A stretch of DNA of 64,000 nt from positions 6,448,001 to 6,512,000 of the forward strand of contig NZ_CP116256.1 in the NCBI RefSeq assembly GCF_027947575.1. Direction: 5' to 3'. Positions 43,220 through 50,979 of the stretch are shown here, one piece after another. Origin of the DNA: Streptomyces rubrogriseus (GTDB taxonomy: Bacteria > Actinomycetota > Actinomycetes > Streptomycetales > Streptomycetaceae). The translations under genes and the position numbers were made by a program. Each line of letters starts with the position of its first letter. Position 1 is the first letter of the stretch. The notes under the pieces were generated by a model. The model worked only from the letters and a program-made list of their open reading frames with translations. It ran no database searches and was not told where the DNA came from.

Positions 43220-43306
43220 GTGACCGACACCTGTGTGCGCCTGTGGCGGAGGGTCCATATGGACCTCGTCCGCTATGCGGGCTGCGTGTGTCGTCCGTCC
43301 TGCTGA
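43220..43306 (+). CDS. Cysteine-rich leader peptide (attenuator uORF)
   Basis: A 28-residue small ORF starting at the predicted transcription start. The peptide contains LWRRVHMDLVRY and ends GCVCRPSC, with Cys codons at positions 22, 24 and 28. The RxHxDLxR core is typical of Streptomyces 'putative leader peptides'. Three closely spaced cysteine codons right before the stop let ribosome progress report cysteinyl-tRNA supply. An inner ATG at 43259 (with GGAGGG before it) could give a 15-residue version. It lies 81 bases before the cysteine dioxygenase gene and probably controls that operon. Confidence 0.74.
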   Translation: MTDTCVRLWRRVHMDLVRYAGCVCRPSC

Positions 43307-43387
43307 ATTCGCCTCCCCTTTCCTTCGCGCGTGCCGCCGGTCGACGTGCCGCCGCGCGCTCCCCCGCGAACTCCCAGGACGGTACCC

Positions 43388-43930
43388 GTGTCCCTCCCCT
43401 CCGTTTCTCCTGCTTCCCCTTCTCCCGCGTCCGCGTCCGCCCCGACGCAGGCCCAGCTCCTCGACTTCGTACGGCGGGCGGCGGCCGACGCCGAACTGAT
43501 CGCCTCCCTGCCGCTCGACCCCGAGGGCCGTACCTGGATGCGGCTGGCCGGGCCGGGTGGCAGCGAGGCCTGGCTGATCGGCTGGCCGCCCGGCACGGGC
43601 ACCGGCTGGCACGACCACGCCGACTCCGTGGGCGCCTTCGTCACGGCCGCGGGCGAGCTCAGGGAGAACGCGCTCGCTGCCCGCCTGCCCACCGACGGCT
43701 GGAAGACCCTCGAACTCAGCGACGGTGTGGACCGGGAGCGTCGGCTGTCCGTCGGCGCGGGGCGCGCCTTCGGCCGGCACCATGTGCACGAGGTCCTCAA
43801 CGAGTCCTCGGACCGCCACGCGGTGTCCGTGCACGCCTACTACCCGCCCCTGCCGCAGATCCGCCGCTACAGCCGCAGCGGACAGACCCTGCGCCTGGAG
43901 CAGGTCGAGCGCCCGCAGGACTGGCAGTGA
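43388..43930 (+). CDS. Cysteine dioxygenase family protein (cupin)
   Basis: 180 residues; GTG at 43388 after AGGACGG. A Ser/Pro leader of about 18 residues precedes the cupin. The iron site is seen as WHDHADSVGAF (two His) and the third His in FGRHHVHEV. The end YYPPLPQIRRYSR is typical. The enzyme oxidises cysteine to cysteine sulfinate, starting its breakdown to taurine or pyruvate and sulfite. The stop overlaps the rhodanese start (GTGA), so the two are coupled. A cysteine-rich leader peptide upstream suggests control by cysteine supply. Confidence 0.88.
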   Translation: MSLPSVSPASPSPASASAPTQAQLLDFVRRAAADAELIASLPLDPEGRTWMRLAGPGGSEAWLIGWPPGTGTGWHDHADSVGAFVTAAGELRENALAARLPTDGWKTLELSDGVDRERRLSVGAGRAFGRHHVHEVLNESSDRHAVSVHAYYPPLPQIRRYSRSGQTLRLEQVERPQDWQ

Positions 43931-44325
43931 GCGGGCCCATCGGAATCGACGCCCTGCTGGAGCGGGTACGCGCCGGGTACCGGCGGATCGCGCCGGACGA
44001 GGCGTACGAGGCCACCGAGGCGGGCACCGCACTGCTGGTCGACATCCGGTACGCCGCCCTGCGCGAGCGGGACGGTGTGATTCCCGGCGCGCTGGTGATC
44101 GAGCGCAACGAACTGGAGTGGCGGCTGGACCCGCTGGGCAGCCACCGCGTCCCCGAGGCGACGGACCACGACGTGCGGGTGGTCGTGGTGTGCGACGAGG
44201 GTTACGCCTCCAGCCTGGCGGCGGAGTCACTGCACCGTCTGGGACTGCACCGGGCCACCGACCTGATCGGCGGCTTCCAGGCCTGGCGGGCGGCGGGCCT
44301 CCCGGTGGCGGCACGGGGTCAGTAG
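43927..44325 (+). CDS. Rhodanese-domain sulfurtransferase-like protein
   Basis: 132 residues, GTG start overlapping the dioxygenase stop. It is a single rhodanese domain: LLVDIRYAALRERDGVIPGALVIERNELEW, the active-site Cys in VVVCDEGYASSLAA, and IGGFQAWRAAGLPV. The six-residue active loop reads CDEGYAS and so lacks the closing Arg of classic CxxxxxR loops, as in many actinobacterial partners of cysteine dioxygenase. It probably handles sulfane sulfur or sulfite from cysteine catabolism. Confidence 0.86.
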   Translation: MSGPIGIDALLERVRAGYRRIAPDEAYEATEAGTALLVDIRYAALRERDGVIPGALVIERNELEWRLDPLGSHRVPEATDHDVRVVVVCDEGYASSLAAESLHRLGLHRATDLIGGFQAWRAAGLPVAARGQ

Positions 44326-44347
44326 TCGGCGGGGCAGTAGCGACGTC

Positions 44348-44590
44348 CTACCGGGAGTTCGCGGTGACCAGCCTCGCGAAGTCGTCCTTGGCGGCGATCT
44401 CCACGGACCGCTGGAGACAGGTGTGGAACCGGCTGTCGCCGCCGTTGACGAATCCGAGGGTGAGCGGTCCGTCGTCTGCCGAACCGGATGAACCGGAGCC
44501 GGCCGGGTAGGGGCCGCAGCCGCTCAGCAGCACGCCGGTGCCGAGGAGCAGCAGACTGGCGGCTCTTCGGCGGCGGGCGGGCGTGGGCAT
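44348..44590 (-). CDS. Short lipoprotein resembling the N-terminus of a sugar-binding protein
   Basis: 80 residues from ATG at 44590. The signal peptide with lipobox LLSGC is followed by LTLGFVNGGDSRFHTCLQRS and FARLVTANSR, which resembles the first strand and helix of LacI-type periplasmic sugar-binding proteins. The frame then stops, and the convergent rhodanese gene occupies the DNA beyond. It is either a truncated remnant of a binding protein or a retained small lipoprotein. I cannot tell which. Confidence 0.55.
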   Translation of the reverse strand: MPTPARRRRAASLLLLGTGVLLSGCGPYPAGSGSSGSADDGPLTLGFVNGGDSRFHTCLQRSVEIAAKDDFARLVTANSR

Positions 44591-44827
44591 GGCGGGGCCG
44601 CCTTTCGGGGCATGCCGGAGGGGTCTCCGCGCGGGACCGTCCGCCATCGGACTTCCGGCGGCGGCGTACGCGCGGTGGCCGCGGCTCCTGCGGCGGCCAC
44701 GCGACGGCGCAGACGGTACCGCCGTGCGGCGGGCGTTCACCCTTCCGGAGCGCAAGGTAATCCTGCGCGGTCTGCGCCTGCCCGCCTTCCCGGTCCGCCT
44801 CGAAGTCCCCTCGGGCAGGACGCCTGC

Positions 44828-45610
44828 TCAGAACCCCTCGTCGCCGAGGTGTTCCGTGTCCTCGCCCTCCTCCTCCAGCGCCTGGCGGACCACCCGCAGG
44901 GCCATGCCCTCGGGGTAGCCCTTGCGGGCCAGCATGCCGGCGAGGCGGCGCAGTCTCTTGTCGCGGTCGAGGCCCCGGGTGGCGCGCAGCTTGCGGGCGA
45001 CCAGGTCGCGCGCGGTCTCCTCCTCCTGGTCGGTGTCCAGTTGGGACACCGCCACGTCGATGAGCGCCGCCTCGACGCCCTTGGTACGCAGTTCCCTGGC
45101 GAGGGCGCGCCTGGCCAGCCCGCGGCCGTGGTGCCGGGACTCCACCCAGGCCTGGGCGAAGGCTCCGTCGTTGATCAGGCCGACCTCCTCGAACCTGGAC
45201 AGCACCTCCTCCGCGGCCTCGTCGGGGATCTCCCGCTTGCGCAGGGCGTCGGCCAGCTGGCTGCGGGTGCGCGGGGTCCCGGTGAGCAGGCGCAGGCAGA
45301 TCGCCCTTGCCTGCTCCACCGGGTCCCGCGGAGGCTCCCCCTTCTCGGCCCTCGACGAGGAAGTGGCACCTCCGTCCTCGGCGGACGGCTCCACACGCTC
45401 GCGCCTTCGGCGCCCGCGCGTGCCGCCCGCTCCACGGCTCCGCCCGCCTCCGCGGCGCACCTCGCCGTCACCGTGGTGTGCCGCGCCGTCCTCGCGGGGA
45501 CCGACGGCGGAGGGATCCGCCTCGTACGGGGCCGCAGCCGCCCCGTACGCGTCGTCGCCCGCCCCGGCGGAGCCGCTCGTGTACTCGGCCCAGTCGGTTC
45601 GTCGGGTCAC
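44828..45610 (-). CDS. recX: Regulatory protein RecX
   Basis: 260 residues, GTG start 3 bases after the recA stop, so cotranscribed. The first about 95 residues are low-complexity Arg/Gly/Glu, longer than in most RecX proteins. The three-helix repeats follow: ARAICLRLLTGTPRTRSQLADALRKREI, FAQAWVESRHHGRGLARRALARELRTKG and DKRLRRLAGMLARKGYPEGMALRVVRQAL. RecX binds RecA filaments and limits their activity; in Streptomyces it guards against toxic RecA excess. Confidence 0.95.
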   Translation of the reverse strand: MTRRTDWAEYTSGSAGAGDDAYGAAAAPYEADPSAVGPREDGAAHHGDGEVRRGGGRSRGAGGTRGRRRRERVEPSAEDGGATSSSRAEKGEPPRDPVEQARAICLRLLTGTPRTRSQLADALRKREIPDEAAEEVLSRFEEVGLINDGAFAQAWVESRHHGRGLARRALARELRTKGVEAALIDVAVSQLDTDQEEETARDLVARKLRATRGLDRDKRLRRLAGMLARKGYPEGMALRVVRQALEEEGEDTEHLGDEGF

Positions 45611-45613
45611 GGG

Positions 45614-46738
45614 TCAGCTCTTGGCTGCCGCGGCCTTGGACTTGGTGGCCTTGGCGGTCGTGGGTGCGGGCACCGCCGGTGCGGCGTCGGCCGGGGCGGC
45701 GGAGGCGGCGTCCGCGCCGGGCTCGGTGGCCGACTCCTCGGGGCGCACGCCGACGCCCAGCTTCTGCTTGATCTTCTTCTCGATCTCGTTGGCCAGGTCG
45801 GGGTTGTCCTTCAGGAAGTTGCGCGCGTTCTCCTTGCCCTGGCCGAGCTGGTCGCCCTCGTACGTGTACCAGGCGCCGGCCTTGCGGACGAAGCCGTGCT
45901 CCACGCCCATGTCGATCAGGCCGCCCTCGCGGCTGATGCCCTGGCCGTAGAGGATGTCGAACTCGGCCTGCTTGAAGGGCGGCGCGACCTTGTTCTTCAC
46001 GACCTTGCAGCGGGTGCGGTTGCCGACCGCGTCCGTGCCGTCCTTCAGCGTCTCGATGCGGCGGATGTCGATGCGCACGGAGGCGTAGAACTTCAGCGCC
46101 CGGCCACCAGTCGTGGTCTCCGGGGAGCCGAACATCACGCCGATCTTCTCGCGGAGCTGGTTGATGAAGATCGCGGTGGTCTTGGACTGGTTGAGCGCGC
46201 TGGTGATCTTCCGCAGGGCCTGGCTCATCAGCCGGGCCTGCAGACCGACGTGGCTGTCGCCCATCTCGCCCTCGATCTCCGCGCGCGGGACGAGCGCGGC
46301 GACGGAGTCGATGACGATGAGGTCGAGGGCGCCGGAGCGGACCAGCATGTCCACGATCTCCAGGGCCTGCTCGCCGTTGTCGGGCTGGGAGAGGATCAGG
46401 TTGTCGATGTCGACGCCGAGCTTCTTGGCGTACTCGGGGTCGAGGGCGTGCTCGGCGTCCACGAAGGCGACCTGGCCGCCGGCCTTCTGCGCGTTCGCCA
46501 CCGCGTGCAGGGTCAGGGTCGTCTTGCCGGAGGACTCGGGGCCGTAGACCTCCACGACACGGCCGCGCGGGAGGCCGCCGACGCCGAGGGCCACGTCGAG
46601 CGCGGTCGACCCGGTCGGGATGACCTCGATGGGCTCGTTCGGCCGCTCGCCCATGCGCATGACCGCGCCCTTGCCGAACTGCCGTTCAATCTGTGCGAGC
46701 GCGGCGTCCAGGGCCTTCTCGCGGTCGGTTCCTGCCAT
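45614..46738 (-). CDS. recA: DNA recombination and SOS coprotease RecA
   Basis: 374 residues, the length known for Streptomyces RecA. Walker [10 protein letters not shown], Walker [13 protein letters not shown], loop L1 ([21 protein letters not shown]) and loop L2 ([22 protein letters not shown]) are intact. The Ala/Pro/Thr/Lys-rich C-terminal tail after about 330 is typical for the genus. It drives homologous recombination and LexA self-cleavage. Upstream lie both a PafBC-type promoter and a LexA half-site box, so two damage pathways probably meet here. Confidence 0.98.
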   Translation of the reverse strand: MAGTDREKALDAALAQIERQFGKGAVMRMGERPNEPIEVIPTGSTALDVALGVGGLPRGRVVEVYGPESSGKTTLTLHAVANAQKAGGQVAFVDAEHALDPEYAKKLGVDIDNLILSQPDNGEQALEIVDMLVRSGALDLIVIDSVAALVPRAEIEGEMGDSHVGLQARLMSQALRKITSALNQSKTTAIFINQLREKIGVMFGSPETTTGGRALKFYASVRIDIRRIETLKDGTDAVGNRTRCKVVKNKVAPPFKQAEFDILYGQGISREGGLIDMGVEHGFVRKAGAWYTYEGDQLGQGKENARNFLKDNPDLANEIEKKIKQKLGVGVRPEESATEPGADAASAAPADAAPAVPAPTTAKATKSKAAAAKS

Positions 46739-46781
46739 GGGTTCCACCCGGTTTGCTTGATTCGATCGCTTCACGTCAAAG

Positions 46782-46804
46782 ACGCTAATGCCTGCCACTG
46801 ACAA
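46782..46804 (-). promoter_or_regulatory. PafBC-type promoter of recA
   Basis: On the minus strand: TTGTCAGTGGC, six bases, TAGCGT. The -35 block is exact and the -10 differs at two positions from the RecA-NDp consensus TAGGGT. The -10 ends 43 bases before the recA ATG. Confidence 0.88.
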
Positions 46805-46900
46805 TGGGCCCCGATGCGGGTCCGGCCTGTGGATAACTCGGGTGCATCTCCACCCGAACCCACTCGAATCACCCGTCACGAGCCCCGCCGGAGCCTCCAT

Positions 46901-46916
46901 AAGAATGGATGTTCGA
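46901..46916 (-). promoter_or_regulatory. LexA (SOS) box upstream of recA
   Basis: On the minus strand: TCGAAC, four bases, ATTCTT, i.e. GAACATCCATTC. One half is perfect, the other partial; this is the form described for Streptomyces recA. It is about 100 bases upstream of the PafBC-type promoter. Confidence 0.7.
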
Positions 46917-47026
46917 TTTTTGTGTCAAGCGCACCACGCGGCACTTCCGAGCGTACGTCCCCGTGACGGCGAGCCAGGTGGTTGGATGCGGATGCGACAC
47001 CGGGAGAGGTCGGAGAGGGGACGCAC

Positions 47027-47227
47027 ATGGCCAGGATCACCATCGATCTCGACGCCGAACTCGTGGTGGAGGTGATGGTCCTGGCCGGTATCGGCTCACC
47101 CCAGGACGCCGTCGAGGCAGTGGTGCGGGACTACATCGCCCGCGGACACCGCACCGAGACCCGCACCGAGTTCAAGGACCGCAACCTGCGGGAGATCGAC
47201 GCCAAGCCGCAGGAACCGCAGGGCTGA
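47027..47227 (+). CDS. Small ribbon-helix-helix (VapB-type antitoxin-like) protein
   Basis: 66 residues; ATG at 47027 with GGAGAGGGG upstream. ARITIDLDAELVVEVMVLAG is a ribbon-helix-helix strand and helix, and SPQDAVEAVVRDYIARGHR the second helix. The tail (RTETRTEFKDRNLREIDAK) looks like the toxin-binding part of a type II antitoxin (DUF2191 type). No PIN-domain toxin gene follows; the next gene is convergent. It may be a solitary regulator. Confidence 0.72.
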   Translation: MARITIDLDAELVVEVMVLAGIGSPQDAVEAVVRDYIARGHRTETRTEFKDRNLREIDAKPQEPQG

Positions 47228-47269
47228 CCCCGCTCCCGCGTGCCCGCCGTACGCCGGGTGCGGCGCGCC

Positions 47270-48607
47270 TCAGGAGGAGCCACCGTCCCCGGTGCCTTCC
47301 GTGCCGCCCGTGCCCTCGCCGCCCTCCGTGCGCTCCGTTCCCTCCGGCCCCGGGCGCCCCTGCTCCGGGCGCCGGGCCCACAGTTTGCGCAGACGCGTGG
47401 ACGTCCCGGACACCGACCGGCGGTCCCTGCGCCCGTGGACGCGGGGATCGTCCGTGACGGCGTAGCGCTTGACGTACGCGCCGAGGAACGCCTGCAGCGT
47501 GGCGACCGCCGGGATGGCGATCAGCGCGCCGACGGCACCGAGCAGGGCGGTGCCCGCGATGACGGAGCCGAAGGCGACCGCGGGGTGGATGTCCACGGTC
47601 TTCGACGTCAGCTTGGGCTGCAGCACGTAGTTCTCGAACTGCTGGTAGATCACCACGAAGATCAGCACCCACAGCGCGTACCAGGGATTGACCGTGAACG
47701 CGATCAGCATGGGCAGGGCGCCCGCGAGATAGGTGCCGATGGTCGGGATGAACTGCGACACCAGACCGACCCACACGGCGAGCGCGGGCGCGTAGGGCAC
47801 CTCGAGGATCTCCAGGAGGATGTAGTGCGCGACGCCGGAGACCAGCGCCATCAGCCCGCGTGAGTACAGGTAGCCGCCGGTCTTGTCCACGGCGATCTCC
47901 CACGCGCGCAGGACCTCCGCCTGGCGGGCGGGCGGCAGGACGGAGCAGAGTCCGCGCCGCAGCCGGGGGCCGTCGGCGGCGAAGTAGAACGAGAACAGCA
48001 GCACCGTCAGCAACTGGAAGAGGCCGCCGAGGACCTGGGCCGACACGTCCAGGACGCCCGTCGCGCTGTTCTGCACGTAGTTGCGCAGCCAGTCGGAGCG
48101 GAGCAGTCCCTCCTGGATGTCGACCCGTCTCAGCTCGGTGTGGAAGTGGCCGTTGACCCAGTTGATGACGGAGTCGAGGTAGTCCGGGAACTCCTCGACC
48201 ATCTTGACGATCTGGCCGGCGAGCATGGAGCCGAGCAGGGTGACGAACCCCGCGGCGGCGATCAGTACGGCGAGGAAGACGAGGAAGGTGGCGAACCCCC
48301 GGCGCATGCCGCGCCCGGCCATCCAGCTCACCGCGGGCTCGATGGCCAGGGCCAGGAAGAACGCGATGAGGACGTTGATCAGCAGCCCGGTGAGCTGGTG
48401 GAAGGCCCAGCTGCCCAGCTGGAAGGCGGCGATGAGCGCGAGGGCCAGCACCATGGCGCGCGGCAGCCAGCGCGGCATGCGGGCGCCCGGACCCGTCGCG
48501 GAGCCGTGGGCCGGGGGGTCGGCGGGCGGCGTGGTGCCCGCCGGGGGTGCGTGCCGGGCGGCCTGCCCGGTCTCGTCAGTGGATGCCACGGAGCAAGTCT
48601 CGCCCAC
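47270..48607 (-). CDS. AI-2E-family (PerM-like) transporter
   Basis: 445 residues from the GTG at 48607; a GTG six codons in (48589) is also possible. After a polar N-terminus (about 55 residues) there are about eight membrane helices in the arrangement of the AI-2E/PerM family. Signatures include INVLIAFFLALAIEPAVSWMAGRG, YLYSRGLMALVSGVAHYILLEILEVPYAPALAVWVG and FIPTIGTYLAGALPML. The C-terminal tail after about 395 is Arg-rich then Gly/Glu/Thr-rich. Despite the name, most members are not AI-2 exporters; some are ion antiporters. The substrate is unknown. Confidence 0.86.
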   Translation of the reverse strand: MGETCSVASTDETGQAARHAPPAGTTPPADPPAHGSATGPGARMPRWLPRAMVLALALIAAFQLGSWAFHQLTGLLINVLIAFFLALAIEPAVSWMAGRGMRRGFATFLVFLAVLIAAAGFVTLLGSMLAGQIVKMVEEFPDYLDSVINWVNGHFHTELRRVDIQEGLLRSDWLRNYVQNSATGVLDVSAQVLGGLFQLLTVLLFSFYFAADGPRLRRGLCSVLPPARQAEVLRAWEIAVDKTGGYLYSRGLMALVSGVAHYILLEILEVPYAPALAVWVGLVSQFIPTIGTYLAGALPMLIAFTVNPWYALWVLIFVVIYQQFENYVLQPKLTSKTVDIHPAVAFGSVIAGTALLGAVGALIAIPAVATLQAFLGAYVKRYAVTDDPRVHGRRDRRSVSGTSTRLRKLWARRPEQGRPGPEGTERTEGGEGTGGTEGTGDGGSS

Positions 48608-48649
48608 GCCACCGGGAGGAGAGCCCGGTACGGCGATCTTCGTGAACCG

Positions 48650-48844
48650 TCACCGCTGTTCCCGCGGCACGTTCATGACGGTGCACACCACGCGCCACAC
48701 GTCCTTCGCGTCCCAGCCGGCGTCCAGCGCCTCGTGCACCGTACGCCCGCCCAGCTCCGTCATCACGTGATCCCGCGCGAAGGTGTCGGCGTAGCCCGGA
48801 CCGAAGTGATCCGTCATCCGCTCCCAGAAGACCGTCAACCGCAT
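48650..48844 (-). CDS. DUF3046 protein
   Basis: 64 residues: RLTVFWERMTDHFGPGYADTFARDHVMTELGGRTVHEALDAGWDAKDVWR is the whole conserved DUF3046 domain. In mycobacteria this small protein follows recA-recX; here an antitoxin-like gene and a transporter lie between them, but it stays in the same neighbourhood. GATACT upstream and the lack of a spaced ribosome site suggest a leaderless transcript. Function unknown. Confidence 0.9.
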   Translation of the reverse strand: MRLTVFWERMTDHFGPGYADTFARDHVMTELGGRTVHEALDAGWDAKDVWRVVCTVMNVPREQR

Positions 48845-48925
48845 GCCCCCAGTATCCCGCCCCTGAGAGTGGGCCCCGGGCCGGGACCGCCTGCCGGAAC
48901 CGCCTTTCGGCCTACGGTCTGTCCC

Positions 48926-49894
48926 ATGGCCGAAACCGGAGCGTCCCCACTCCCCGCGATCCCACCGCCCGCGTCCCCCCGTGCCCGGGGCCCGCGCTCA
49001 CCGCTGGCGCGCGCGGAGCAGTTCGTCTGGCTCACCGCGCGCGTTCTGGAGCAGCGGCTGTTCGCGTACGACTTCCGCGGCGGGGACCCCGGCCCGGTGG
49101 AGACCGCGCTGGAGGCCTACCGCAACGAGGACGGCGGGTACGGCCACGCGCTGGAGCCCGATCTGCGCGGCCCGGCCAGTCAGCCGCTGCACACCGCGCA
49201 CGCGCTGCGCGTCCTGGACGCCGTCGGCCGCTGCGGCGGGCAGCGGGCCGAACGGGTCTGCCGCTATCTGACCGTCGTGTCCACCCCGGACGGTGCCCTG
49301 CCGGTGACCCGTGCGGTCCGGGACGGGTCACCGGCCGCGCCCTTCCTGCCGGTCGTGGCCGACCCTCCCGGCGAGCTGCTCGTCACCGGGCCGGTGGTCG
49401 GCCTGCTGCACCGCAACGAGGTCTGGCACGCGTGGCTGTTCCGGGCCACGGACTTCTGCTGGCAGGCGGCCGAGTCGCTGGACTCCCCGCACCCGTACGA
49501 GGCCCGGGCGGCCGTGGCCTTCCTGGACACCGCTCCGGACCGTCCGCGCGCGCGGGCCGCGGCCGACCGGCTGGGCCGCCTGGTGCGCGAGCAGCGACTC
49601 GCCGTGCTGGACCCGGACGGTCTCGACGCCGGTCCGGTCCCTGCCGGCCACGCCCCCGGCGAGCACCTCTTCCCGCACGACTACGCGAGCGATCCGCGTT
49701 CGCTCGCGCGCGCGTGGTTCACGGACGACGAGATGGCACGTTCCCTCGACTTCCTCGCGGCCGAGCAGGAGGACGACGGCGGCTGGCCCGTGCGGCGACG
49801 GCGGTGGGCACCCGCCCCGACGCTGGAGGCCCGCGGCCGGGTGACGCTCGAGGCCCTGCGCACCCTACGGGCGTACGGCCGTCCCCTGGGCTGA
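48926..49894 (+). CDS. Conserved protein with terpenoid-cyclase-like alpha/alpha repeats
   Basis: 322 residues; ATG 6 bases after a TACGGT, with no ribosome site, so probably leaderless. EAYRNEDGGYGHALEPDLRGP and FLAAEQEDDGGWPVRRRRW are QW-like repeats of the squalene-cyclase/prenyltransferase-beta fold. Other segments (LVTGPVVGLLHRNEVWHAWLFRAT) are hydrophobic helices of the same toroid. No catalytic DxDD or DCTA motif is seen, so it may bind rather than cyclise an isoprenoid. Function unknown. Confidence 0.8.
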   Translation: MAETGASPLPAIPPPASPRARGPRSPLARAEQFVWLTARVLEQRLFAYDFRGGDPGPVETALEAYRNEDGGYGHALEPDLRGPASQPLHTAHALRVLDAVGRCGGQRAERVCRYLTVVSTPDGALPVTRAVRDGSPAAPFLPVVADPPGELLVTGPVVGLLHRNEVWHAWLFRATDFCWQAAESLDSPHPYEARAAVAFLDTAPDRPRARAAADRLGRLVREQRLAVLDPDGLDAGPVPAGHAPGEHLFPHDYASDPRSLARAWFTDDEMARSLDFLAAEQEDDGGWPVRRRRWAPAPTLEARGRVTLEALRTLRAYGRPLG

Positions 49895-49903
49895 CCCGTC
49901 TGC

Positions 49904-50212
49904 TCAGCCGCCCATGGCCCGTACGCCCGCGGTGACCACCACGGCCGCCGCGACGACGAGCAGGAACGGTGCGCGCAGCAGCAGCGCGACGGCGGCCGCG
50001 GCGACTCCGGCGGCCCGCGCGTCCAGCATGAGCCGCTGCCCGTCGGCGAAGGTCTGCTGGGCGGTGAGCGCCGCGAGCAGGGCGACGGGCAGCAGCGCGG
50101 CGAGCCGCCGGACCAGGGGCCGTTCCAGGGCGCCCGCGGGCACCAGCAGCCCGAGGAGCTTGACCGCGTAGCAGCCCACGGCGGTCACGCCGATCGCGAT
50201 CCACACGCTCAT
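49904..50212 (-). CDS. AzlD-domain branched-chain amino-acid export subunit
   Basis: 102 residues with four hydrophobic helices (VWIAIGVTAVGCYAVKLLGLL, LAALLPVALLAALTAQQTF, AAGVAAAAVALLL, FLLVVAAAVVVTAGV). Its ATG overlaps the azlC stop. It pairs with AzlC to export branched-chain amino acids or related compounds. Confidence 0.92.
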   Translation of the reverse strand: MSVWIAIGVTAVGCYAVKLLGLLVPAGALERPLVRRLAALLPVALLAALTAQQTFADGQRLMLDARAAGVAAAAVALLLRAPFLLVVAAAVVVTAGVRAMGG

Positions 50213-50979
50213 CGCTCGTCCCTCCCCTCGGCGGCCCCGCGGACCGCACCGTCCTCGGTGTCACCCGCGCGGCGTCCGCGCGCCCACAGCACGAGCGGCG
50301 CCGCGAGCGCGGCCACCAGGACGGGCACGCCGGCGGGCAGCACGGGCAGCAGACCGAGCCCCAGGAGGACGGCCAGGGCGGCGACCGCGCGCTCGGTGGT
50401 GTTCTTCAGCATCGGCGCGAGCAGCGCGAGGAAGACCGCCGGACCGGCCGCGTCGAGGCCCCAGGCGTCGGTGTCCCCGATGGCCTCGGCGCCCAGCGCG
50501 CCGAGCAGGGTGGTGAGGTTCCACAGGACGTACAGCGTGAGTCCGGTGACGGTGAAGCCGATCCGGACGCCGCGGCGCGTGGGCTGTGCGAGCGCGACGG
50601 CCGTCGTCTCGTCGATGACCCACTGCGCGGCGAACGGCCGCACCGCGCGCGGGAGGGCCAGCAACTGCGACAGGCGCAGCCCGTAGAAGGCGTTGCGGAC
50701 GCCCAGGAAGAAGGCCCCCGCGGCCGCGGTGAGCGGGTTTCCGCCTGCCGCGAGCGCGCCGACGAGCGCGAACTGGGACGCCCCGGTGAACACCAGGAGG
50801 CTGAGGGCGCAGGTCTGGGCCAGGGTGAGTCCGCTGCCGGCCGAGGTCACCCCGAAGGCGAACCCCGACAGTCCGACGGCGACTCCGACCCCGAGGGCGT
50901 CCCGTACGACGGCGGCGTCCGGCTTGGCACCGGCGCCTCCCGTGCCGGGAGCGTCGGGGAGGGCTGTCTGTTCTGTCAC
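50209..50979 (-). CDS. AzlC-family branched-chain amino-acid permease subunit
   Basis: 256 residues, GTG start overlapping the stop of the AraC-type regulator. The AzlC fold is clear: VGVAVGLSGFAFGVTSAGSGLTLAQTCALSLLVFTGASQFALVG, FFLGVRNAFYGLRLSQLL and VIDETTAVALAQ. The last 25 residues are a charged tail. The three genes araC-azlC-azlD form one operon with overlapping ends, so the regulator probably controls its own exporter. Confidence 0.93.
   Translation of the reverse strand: MTEQTALPDAPGTGGAGAKPDAAVVRDALGVGVAVGLSGFAFGVTSAGSGLTLAQTCALSLLVFTGASQFALVGALAAGGNPLTAAAGAFFLGVRNAFYGLRLSQLLALPRAVRPFAAQWVIDETTAVALAQPTRRGVRIGFTVTGLTLYVLWNLTTLLGALGAEAIGDTDAWGLDAAGPAVFLALLAPMLKNTTERAVAALAVLLGLGLLPVLPAGVPVLVAALAAPLVLWARGRRAGDTEDGAVRGAAEGRDER

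Noticed and set aside
48845..48880. PafBC-type promoter before the DUF3046 gene
   Set aside because: The minus strand has CTCTCAGGGGC and TACTGG but with a four-base instead of a six-base spacer and several mismatches.
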